A stretch of DNA of 64,000 nt from contig NZ_JACHGJ010000002.1 in NCBI RefSeq assembly GCF_014207565.1, positions 372,001 to 436,000 on the forward strand, read 5' to 3'. The notes beneath the pieces were generated by a model. It had not been told where the DNA came from. It worked only from the letters and a program-made list of their open reading frames with translations, and did not search any database. This stretch comes from Spirochaeta isovalerica. Lineage in GTDB: Bacteria > Spirochaetota > Spirochaetia > DSM-2461. A program made the position numbers and the translations under genes. Shown one piece after another: positions 58,044 through 64,000 of this stretch (position 1 is the stretch's first letter; each line of letters starts with the position of its first letter).

Positions 58044-60560
58044 TTATTTGAATTCAGCTGTCAACGAAGGCTTGTCCGCCCCGTCGGTATCCCGGAGGAT
58101 GATTTTCTCGATCCAGCCTGTCCGTTTCAGATCTTCCTCAAGAAAAGGAAAGAGAATCCGGTCTTTTCCGTTAAGGCTGAACTCTGCTTCGGCAACCGGG
58201 GTTTTCAGTGAGACTCCCGCTTCCGATTTCCGGCTGTGGACTTCCCGCAAACAGGCGGCAGCCAGCTGAAACAGGGCAACTTCATCGGCCGATCTCTCTT
58301 CTCCCGCTGGCCAGTTTTCCCTGTGTATGCTGTTGCAGCCGGCTTCTCTGTCAGGTATCCGGTGCCACATCTCCTCCGTTATGAAAGGGAGAAAGGGAGC
58401 TAAAGCCTTAAGCAGTTTGATGAGAGATTCCCTCAGGGTGTAAACGGCTGAATAGTCCCCCTCTTTCGCACGGCCTTTTACAAGTTCAAGATAGGCATCA
58501 CAGAAGGAATTCCAGAAAAATGATTCTATCTCCTCCAGAGCCCCGGAGAAGTTATAGGAGTCAAAATAACCCGTTGTCCTGAAGAGCATATTCTCCAGAG
58601 ACGCTGCAAAGGAAAGATCCAGCTCCCTCATCGGCTGCCGGTCGGGCAGATTAAATGAGAAAACAAATTTAGCGGCATTGAAAATTTTCGTTACCAGTTT
58701 CCGGCCCGTTTTCAGAACCTGCTCGTCAAAAGCCGTATCCGTTCCCAATCTGGCGCCGGCGGCCCAGTACCTGATGCTGTCGGCTCCGTATCGATCGAAC
58801 CACTCTTCGGGCGTTAGGACATTGCCTTTGCTCTTGGACATCTTTTTCCTGTCCCTGTCCAGAATCCAGCCGGAGATGAGAACATCCCGCCAGGGCAGGG
58901 AGTTTTCGTGAAGGAGGGACTTGGCTATGGTGTAAAAGGTCCAGGTCCGGATAATTTCGTGGGACTGGGGACGTATGGACAGCGGTATTTTTCCCCAGCC
59001 CGCACTGATCTGCGGTGTGAGGGAGCTGGTAAACCAGGTATCGAAAATGTCTTTTTCCGCCGCAAATCCTCCGGGCACATCCCTCTGCGATTCATGATAC
59101 CCCTCAGGGCAGTCCGATGCGGGATCAACCGGGAGCGCCTCAACTTCGGGAAGGAGGGGAGAGCTGTAATCCGGCTGGCCATCTCTGTCGAGTCTGTACC
59201 AGGCGGGAATGGGCACGCCGAAATATCTCTGCCGACTGATGCACCAGTCGAATTTGAGATTTTCCGTCCAGTCCCGGTAGCGCTTGCCCATATGGGCAGG
59301 GTGCCACTTGAGGTCGTCCCCCGCCTTGAGAAGCATTTCCTTTTTATCGAGCAGAGATACAAACCACTGGCGGGATGAGAGTATTTCAAGAGGCCGCTTC
59401 CCCTTTTCGTAGTAGCGAACCGGATGAACAGTCTTAAGAGGATCGCCGGCTGTATAGTTGATTCCCTCTTCATTATCCTCAAGCAGATCGATAATGATCT
59501 TCCTTGCGGCCTTTACCGATTTTCCCGCCAGAACCTCCATGTGTTTCTTCGCTGATCCGGGATTCTCTGAAGGCCAGTTTTCCTCACCGAAGGGCGGAGC
59601 CGTCAGCGTCCCGTCGGAATGGATTATCTGTCTCAGAGGCAATTCCTCCCGTTTCCACCATTCCACATCCATAGAATCTCCGAAAGTACAAACCATCAGG
59701 ATACCGGTTCCTTTTTCCGGATCGGCTTCAGGGCTGGGGAATATGGGCACGGGAACATGAAACAGAGGCGTCAGGGCCTGTTTACCGAAAAGATGTCTGT
59801 AGCGATCGTCGTCGGGATGGGCGGTTATCCCCACGCAGGCTGGAAGGAGTTCCGGTCTTGTCGTGGCGATTTTGATGGTTTCCCCCGATTCGGTGGTAAA
59901 ATTGATGAAGTGATAGTAGCTCTCTTCTTCCCGATCTTCTATTTCCGCCTGAGCTACAGCCGTCTCAAAATCGATATCCCACATGACCGGTGCGGCGGTG
60001 CTGTATAAATGCCCTTTTCCGTAGAGATCGATAAAGCTGAACTGAGCGGCCTTCATGGAGTCGGCATCGATGGTTGAGTATTCCCGTTCCCATTCAACAG
60101 AAAGGCCGTTCCGCATCCACAGGTTTTTAAATACTCCCTCGTCCTCCGCAGTGAGGCGACGGCAGTGTTCTATGAAGTTTTTCCGGCTGATTTTTTCCGA
60201 CCGCTTTTTCGCTGCTTTGCTCTCTGCTTTCTCAAAGGATAAGCCCTCTTCATAGGGGATGGAGGGATCGCACTGGATATTGAAGTAGTTCTGAACCCTC
60301 CTTTCGGTCGGCAGGCCGTTATCGTCCCATCCGATGGGGTAGAAAACATTTTTACCCCTCATCCGCTCGAAACGGCATATGATATCCGTGTGTGTGTAAC
60401 TGAAAACATGGCCGATGTGGAGAGAGCCCGAAACCGTGGGAGGAGGAGTGTCGACGGAAAAGACGTCTCTGCTGCTGTTCTCATCAAATCGGTATGTTCC
60501 CTGTTCCTGCCAGAAACGGCTCCATTTTTCTTCTGCTGCTTTCGAATCAAAGTGTTTCAT
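58044..60560 (-). CDS. valS: Valyl-tRNA synthetase, archaeal-type
   Basis: An 838-residue class I synthetase that charges tRNA-Val. The HIGH motif is in PPPTVSGSLHIGHV (35-48) and the KMSKS motif in DRKKMSKSKGNVLTPEE. The editing domain has ATTRPELLPACVGI. The segment GWDDNGLPTERRVQNYF belongs to the archaeal-like form of ValRS (the usual bacterial form has GTDHAGI there), which also occurs in some bacteria. It is shorter than bacterial ValRS, with little C-terminal coiled coil. SD AAAGGAG lies 8 bases before the ATG. A valine-rich leader peptide and terminator stand upstream. Confidence 0.95.
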   Translation of the reverse strand: MKHFDSKAAEEKWSRFWQEQGTYRFDENSSRDVFSVDTPPPTVSGSLHIGHVFSYTHTDIICRFERMRGKNVFYPIGWDDNGLPTERRVQNYFNIQCDPSIPYEEGLSFEKAESKAAKKRSEKISRKNFIEHCRRLTAEDEGVFKNLWMRNGLSVEWEREYSTIDADSMKAAQFSFIDLYGKGHLYSTAAPVMWDIDFETAVAQAEIEDREEESYYHFINFTTESGETIKIATTRPELLPACVGITAHPDDDRYRHLFGKQALTPLFHVPVPIFPSPEADPEKGTGILMVCTFGDSMDVEWWKREELPLRQIIHSDGTLTAPPFGEENWPSENPGSAKKHMEVLAGKSVKAARKIIIDLLEDNEEGINYTAGDPLKTVHPVRYYEKGKRPLEILSSRQWFVSLLDKKEMLLKAGDDLKWHPAHMGKRYRDWTENLKFDWCISRQRYFGVPIPAWYRLDRDGQPDYSSPLLPEVEALPVDPASDCPEGYHESQRDVPGGFAAEKDIFDTWFTSSLTPQISAGWGKIPLSIRPQSHEIIRTWTFYTIAKSLLHENSLPWRDVLISGWILDRDRKKMSKSKGNVLTPEEWFDRYGADSIRYWAAGARLGTDTAFDEQVLKTGRKLVTKIFNAAKFVFSFNLPDRQPMRELDLSFAASLENMLFRTTGYFDSYNFSGALEEIESFFWNSFCDAYLELVKGRAKEGDYSAVYTLRESLIKLLKALAPFLPFITEEMWHRIPDREAGCNSIHRENWPAGEERSADEVALFQLAAACLREVHSRKSEAGVSLKTPVAEAEFSLNGKDRILFPFLEEDLKRTGWIEKIILRDTDGADKPSLTAEFK

Positions 60561-60626
60561 CTTTTCACTCCTTTAAAATTTTAATCTGTATACGGGCGCT
60601 ATCGGTTGATTCCGGAAAATTTCCCG

Positions 60627-60658
60627 AAAAAAAAGACCTGCACCGGAAGTGCAGGTCT
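60627..60658 (-). terminator. Attenuator terminator in the valS leader
   Basis: On the minus strand AGACCTGCAC pairs perfectly with GTGCAGGTCT across a 5-base loop (TTCCG) and is followed by eight T residues. It lies 20 bases after the stop codon of the valine-rich leader ORF and 66 bases before valS. Its loop TTCCGG can pair with CCGGAA inside the leader ORF (about 60697-60703), a possible antiterminator contact. Confidence 0.9.
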
Positions 60659-60678
60659 GTAATTGCTGAAATAGCCGT

Positions 60679-60765
60679 TTACAACGCAGCCGCCCTTTCC
60701 GGAATAATCCGAAGGTTGTTGACGAGGACGACGACTGTGACTTTTGCGTTAAGTAAACTATTCAT
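60679..60765 (-). CDS. valS leader peptide (28 residues, valine-rich)
   Basis: The minus-strand ATG at 60765, with a modest GAGA 7 bases upstream, opens a 28-codon frame beginning MNSLLNAKVTVVVLVNNLRI. Five of residues 9-15 are valine, all GTC codons, and leucine and isoleucine codons follow. The stop is 20 bases before a perfect intrinsic terminator, and valS comes next. This is the classical plan of amino-acid attenuation (as in ilv, ivb and pheST leaders): a ribosome stalled at Val codons for lack of charged tRNA-Val would prevent the terminator and raise valS expression. The ORF is short, but its composition makes chance unlikely. Confidence 0.85.
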   Translation of the reverse strand: MNSLLNAKVTVVVLVNNLRIIPERAAAL

Positions 60766-60835
60766 TTGATTCTCAATGTAATAAGGAGAATGTAATTAAT
60801 CAACCTCTGAGAATCTGTTTTTTTATCTATAGAGC

Positions 60836-61471
60836 TCAGGATTCTGATAATGCCAGAACAAGTCTTTCGATAAAAGGTTCCGTTGGAGCCAGTTCGTATC
60901 CACCGCTGTTTCTTCCTCCGCCGTTGGAGCCTGTGAGAATCCCGCGATCAAAATGCACTCTGTCATAGGACATCAGGGCTCCGGCTTCGGACAGTTCTTT
61001 GTAGAAAAAACCGTTGCGCGCGACTGTCACTCCATCGAGGAGACCGGCGCATCGGGCCAGGACGGCCTCTCCTGTACAGATCCCGCCGATAATGAGATGT
61101 TTATCCCATGCATCGGAAATGAATTTTCTCGTCAACTCCATTCGGCCGAGCAGTTCGTGATGACCTCCCGAGGGTATGATAAGGGCATCCCACTTTTTAA
61201 AATCGCCCGGAGGAAATTCTCCGATCACATAATCGGCTTCTACGGGCCGGGGTTCGCGGTTGGAACAGGATCTTATCACCTTGCCCGGTGCGACCGTCGC
61301 CACTTCGATCCCTCTTCGCTCCAGCCCTTCTTTCAGGTCGAAATAGTTATATCCAAAACCATCGGCTGCGAGAATCAAGACCCCCGGTGAGCCGCCGTCA
61401 AATAATCCGCGGCCCGGAAGCAGAGCCGTAAAGAACAAAAGAGCCAAAAGACCCGATATTCGTTTTTTCAA
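60836..61471 (-). CDS. DJ-1/PfpI-family protein with signal peptide
   Basis: A 211-residue protein of the class I glutamine amidotransferase-like fold: VLILAADGFGYNYFDLKEGL at the front, IPSGGHHEL, and the nucleophile elbow GGICTGEAVLARCAGLL with the reactive Cys near residue 131. The N-terminus (KKRISGLLALLFFTALLPG) looks like a signal peptide, which is less common in this family. The TTG at 61471 is chosen because AAGGGGG lies 5 bases before it; an ATG 21 bases upstream lacks a ribosome binding site. DJ-1/PfpI proteins act as chaperones, glyoxalases or peptidases; which applies here is unknown. Confidence 0.82.
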   Translation of the reverse strand: MKKRISGLLALLFFTALLPGRGLFDGGSPGVLILAADGFGYNYFDLKEGLERRGIEVATVAPGKVIRSCSNREPRPVEADYVIGEFPPGDFKKWDALIIPSGGHHELLGRMELTRKFISDAWDKHLIIGGICTGEAVLARCAGLLDGVTVARNGFFYKELSEAGALMSYDRVHFDRGILTGSNGGGRNSGGYELAPTEPFIERLVLALSES

Positions 61472-61554
61472 TGTATCCCCCTTTTCCGTCATTTATTATA
61501 GACGGCGGAGCTCTGTTTCCGGTGCGAACTTTGGTTCGGCCCTGTGCCGCAGGC

Positions 61555-64000
61555 TCAATAACTGTCGAATAGAGATCGGATCCGGATCTGCTTTTCCAGA
61601 TCTTCCGCCCTGTTTGAACCTTTTGCCATTGTAATCCTGCAGGGGATTCCGCTGTCCAGATGGAAGAAATTGTCACTCAGGACGGTGTCGATTGCCCCGA
61701 AATCGATCTCAACGTGAAGGGCCGGCCGGCGGGATACCACTTCGATTTCAAAGTCATCGTCTTTCTCGGTAATTGAGGCTTTTATTTCCGGCGCCAGCAG
61801 ATTGAGATACTTGAAAGGGGCGAAATTGTGGAATTCCCTGTAAATCCGGCCGCTCCGGTCGGTATAGGTGACGCTCAGATAGACATCGCGGTCTTTTTGA
61901 TCCATCGTATCGGAAGAGAAGTCCCTTTTCTCTATCATTCTGGTGGAAAAGGGGGAAACCGATGCCGGGCAGCTGCCCGAATCGAGCAGATCTCCTTTTA
62001 AGGAGAACAGTTTCCAGGAAACAGTCCCTTCGGTTTTCTCATTACCTTCGTTTGACAGATGAATTTCCACAGAGTGATCGTTTCCGTCGAGGGATAGAAG
62101 AACGTTGTCATAGGCTCTTTTTGCGCCGTAATGCAGGGCTTTCCATCTCCCGTAATAATCGATACTCGACCATGAGGCTACCGGCCAGTTGTCGTTCAGC
62201 TGCCAGTATGTCGACCCCATACAGCGCCCTCTGTTTCGTCGCCAGTGTTTGATTCCCGTGGTAATGGCTTCGAGCTGACTGATCTGCGAAATATAAACCA
62301 GAGAGGAGAAATCCCTGGGATATTTGAAGTATTTGGAAATGTAGTAGAGAATCCTCCCGTTGCCGTCGATGCATTTCTGGTGCTCTTCCATGACAGGTGA
62401 AAACACATTCCTGTCTTCCGGTTCGGAAAAACTCTCAAGGGTTTTCTCCGAGGGAAATGACTCGAAACCGAATTCCGACATGAAGCGGAAATAGTGATTT
62501 TTGAACTCGGAGAAATCTTTCGCTCCGTGCCAGACCTCCCAGAAATGACAGTCTCCGCGGTCAGGATCGTTGGGATCGACAAAATCCCCCCCCGATGACG
62601 GCGACGCCGGCCAGTAGAAGAGTTCCGGGCAAACCTCGGAAACGATGGAGGGGAAGATGAACTGGTACTGCTTCAGGTATTCGGTTCTCATCAGGCCTGT
62701 GGGGTTGATGCCCCAGTCTTCGAAGGCCATTTCCATTTCGTTGTTGCCGCAGATCAGGCCGAGAGAGGCATGGTGCCGGATTCTGATAAGATTGTCCTTC
62801 ACTTCCTCTGTAATGTTGTTCAGAAAATGATCGTTGCTCACATCATAGGCGGCACAGGCGAACATCATATCCTCCCAGACGATCAGACCTTTTCGGTCGC
62901 AGAGATCGAAGAAGTCATCCGATGGGTAGACTCCGCCGCCCCAGACCCTGACGCAGTTGAAGTTGGCGGTCCGGCAGTCCTCCAGAAGCTGCTCCGTGGA
63001 GTAGGGGCCTTTGCGGTTGAGGTAGATATCCTCGGGGATGTAGTTCCCGCCTCTGGCGAAAAGAGAGACGCCGTTGCAGTTGAAGTTGAATGTCTCTCCC
63101 CACTGGTCTTTCTTCTGCTCTATGGTCAGGGTCCGAAGACCGATCTTCTGTGTCTGATCATCGATGACCCGGCCTTTCTCTTCCAGAAAGAAATCAAGCC
63201 GGTAGAGAGGCTGGTCTCCCAGGCCGTTGGGCCACCACAGACGGGGATTGGCAACTTCATATTCAGAGCCTTCGGAATCCACCTCGAACCCCGATGTTCT
63301 TCCGTCGGGAGAGGTTATCACCGCTCTTACAGTCAGAGAAGAGTCGGCGAACCGTTCGATTTCCGGTTTGATGAAAAGCCTCACTCCTCCCTCTCTATGG
63401 TTTTGCGTCACATGGACGGATTTCAGACGGGCCGAGTCATAGGAGACCAGTGTGATATCCCTCCATATCCCCACGTCGGGAACCATGGGACCCCAGTCCC
63501 AGCCGTAGCTGCAGTGGCTTTTGCGGATCATATTAAATCCCGGTACGGAAGTCAGGCCGCCGCCGTCCGCCGCATAGAGGTCCCGTCTCTCCTTCTCTTT
63601 CTTTATATATTCCAGGGAGTTTCGGAAGAGGATCGAGATTCTGTTTTCTCCCTGTTTCAGACAGGAGGCTACATTGAACCGCCATGTGCGGTGCATGTTG
63701 TCTGTAGACGCCACGTGCTTTCCGTTTATGCTGATTTCCCCCAGCGTATCCAGTCCTTCGGCAACCAGATGGATCTGTTCCGATTTCAGAAAATCCCCGC
63801 TGAGGGTAAAAGTGCGCTCCCAGAGGAAATCCCTGTCAGCTATCTGCAGAGCCTTGCGGTTGTTCTCTCTGTAAAAAAGACCCTCTCCAAGCTGTCCGTC
63901 TTCTTCAAGGGCATAAAAAAGAGATCCGGGCACTTCGCTTGTCAGGCTGTACTGTCCATCCTGTGACGTGATTTTCCATAGGCCGTTAAGGCTTTGCTTA
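61555..64000 (-). CDS. Glycoside hydrolase family 2 beta-mannosidase (N-terminus outside window)
   Basis: An open frame of 815 codons that enters from the right edge and ends with a stop at 61555-61557. It begins in the window with SLNGLWKITSQDGQYSL and EVPGSL, so the true start lies beyond 64000. The GH2 order is seen: sugar-binding domain, immunoglobulin-like domain and barrel with the acid/base Glu in CGNNEMEMAF and the nucleophile Glu in MSEFGFESFPS. The motif SHCSYGWDWGP is typical of beta-mannosidases. It removes terminal beta-mannose from oligosaccharides and is probably cytoplasmic, as no signal can be judged. Confidence 0.92.
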   Translation of the reverse strand, partial: KQSLNGLWKITSQDGQYSLTSEVPGSLFYALEEDGQLGEGLFYRENNRKALQIADRDFLWERTFTLSGDFLKSEQIHLVAEGLDTLGEISINGKHVASTDNMHRTWRFNVASCLKQGENRISILFRNSLEYIKKEKERRDLYAADGGGLTSVPGFNMIRKSHCSYGWDWGPMVPDVGIWRDITLVSYDSARLKSVHVTQNHREGGVRLFIKPEIERFADSSLTVRAVITSPDGRTSGFEVDSEGSEYEVANPRLWWPNGLGDQPLYRLDFFLEEKGRVIDDQTQKIGLRTLTIEQKKDQWGETFNFNCNGVSLFARGGNYIPEDIYLNRKGPYSTEQLLEDCRTANFNCVRVWGGGVYPSDDFFDLCDRKGLIVWEDMMFACAAYDVSNDHFLNNITEEVKDNLIRIRHHASLGLICGNNEMEMAFEDWGINPTGLMRTEYLKQYQFIFPSIVSEVCPELFYWPASPSSGGDFVDPNDPDRGDCHFWEVWHGAKDFSEFKNHYFRFMSEFGFESFPSEKTLESFSEPEDRNVFSPVMEEHQKCIDGNGRILYYISKYFKYPRDFSSLVYISQISQLEAITTGIKHWRRNRGRCMGSTYWQLNDNWPVASWSSIDYYGRWKALHYGAKRAYDNVLLSLDGNDHSVEIHLSNEGNEKTEGTVSWKLFSLKGDLLDSGSCPASVSPFSTRMIEKRDFSSDTMDQKDRDVYLSVTYTDRSGRIYREFHNFAPFKYLNLLAPEIKASITEKDDDFEIEVVSRRPALHVEIDFGAIDTVLSDNFFHLDSGIPCRITMAKGSNRAEDLEKQIRIRSLFDSY

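Noticed and set aside
62770-63966. 398-codon plus-strand ORF opposite the beta-mannosidase
   Set aside because: The minus-strand frame has complete GH2 motifs; the plus-strand frame shows no family pattern.
1-64000. CRISPR arrays, IS elements, prophage or tRNA-linked island borders
   Set aside because: No direct repeat-spacer array, transposase, integrase or tRNA gene was found; the only tandem repeats lie inside the DUF285 gene.

Overview
The window looks like part of the chromosome of a free-living, Gram-negative-type bacterium, most likely a spirochete of the Spirochaeta type. The reasons are two outer-membrane-dependent RND export systems, several lipoproteins, moderate GC, many TTG/GTG starts, and an archaeal-type valyl-tRNA synthetase. 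The phylum is an inference from gene style; no rRNA or phylogenetic marker is present. No tRNA, rRNA, CRISPR array, transposase or prophage was seen.

Layout. 1-8.7 kb: transport genes (partial Gfo/Idh oxidoreductase, periplasmic binding protein, MFS carrier, an ATPase plus two ABC-2 permeases, and a MarR-controlled polar amino-acid ABC importer). 8.7-18.2 kb: housekeeping and singletons (DUF1848, a DUF285-repeat lipoprotein, cupin, YciO/Sua5-like, EamA, AEC, TSUP, aldo/keto reductase, exonuclease I). 18.2-25.1 kb: a patch of very small genes and terminators, then a TetR-controlled tripartite RND efflux system. 25.4-31 kb: ornithine/lysine decarboxylase, hemerythrin, and a three-gene cyclase/LolA-like/geranylgeranyl-reductase-like operon. 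31-46 kb: the main point of interest, described below. 46-53.4 kb: an MMPL-type exporter, CapA-like protein, HAD phosphatase and two lipid acyltransferases. 53.6-64 kb: DUF4139 protein, TolB-like propeller lipoprotein with TetR, valS with a leader-peptide attenuator, a DJ-1-like protein and a partial GH2 beta-mannosidase.

The 31-46 kb block is a self-contained acyl-chain factory. One 11-gene plus-strand operon encodes a GNAT/YghO-like acyltransferase, FabD, a ketosynthase, FabG, a 3-hydroxy-3-methylglutaryl-synthase-like enzyme, two crotonases of PksH and PksI type, a FabI/FabL-like enoyl reductase, an acyl carrier protein, an alpha-oxoamine synthase and a FabZ-like dehydratase. Beside it lie FabH, FabF, a TetR regulator with a perfect 24-bp operator, and an Sfp-type phosphopantetheinyl transferase. 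The beta-branching cassette normally belongs to large modular polyketide synthases; here there is no megasynthase. Together with an alpha-oxoamine synthase next to its own carrier protein and a possible N-acyltransferase, it suggests a beta-branched amino-ketone or sphingolipid-like product that may be exported by the neighbouring MMPL protein. The product is an inference; the enzyme set is read from the sequence.

Two other themes recur. Short ORFs are followed within 20-30 nt by an intrinsic terminator upstream of valS, of the ABC-2 exporter and of a pair of small proteins; these look like ribosome-mediated attenuators. Several single genes lack a Shine-Dalgarno sequence and have a TATAAT-like box only 5-10 nt before the start codon, as expected for leaderless mRNAs.
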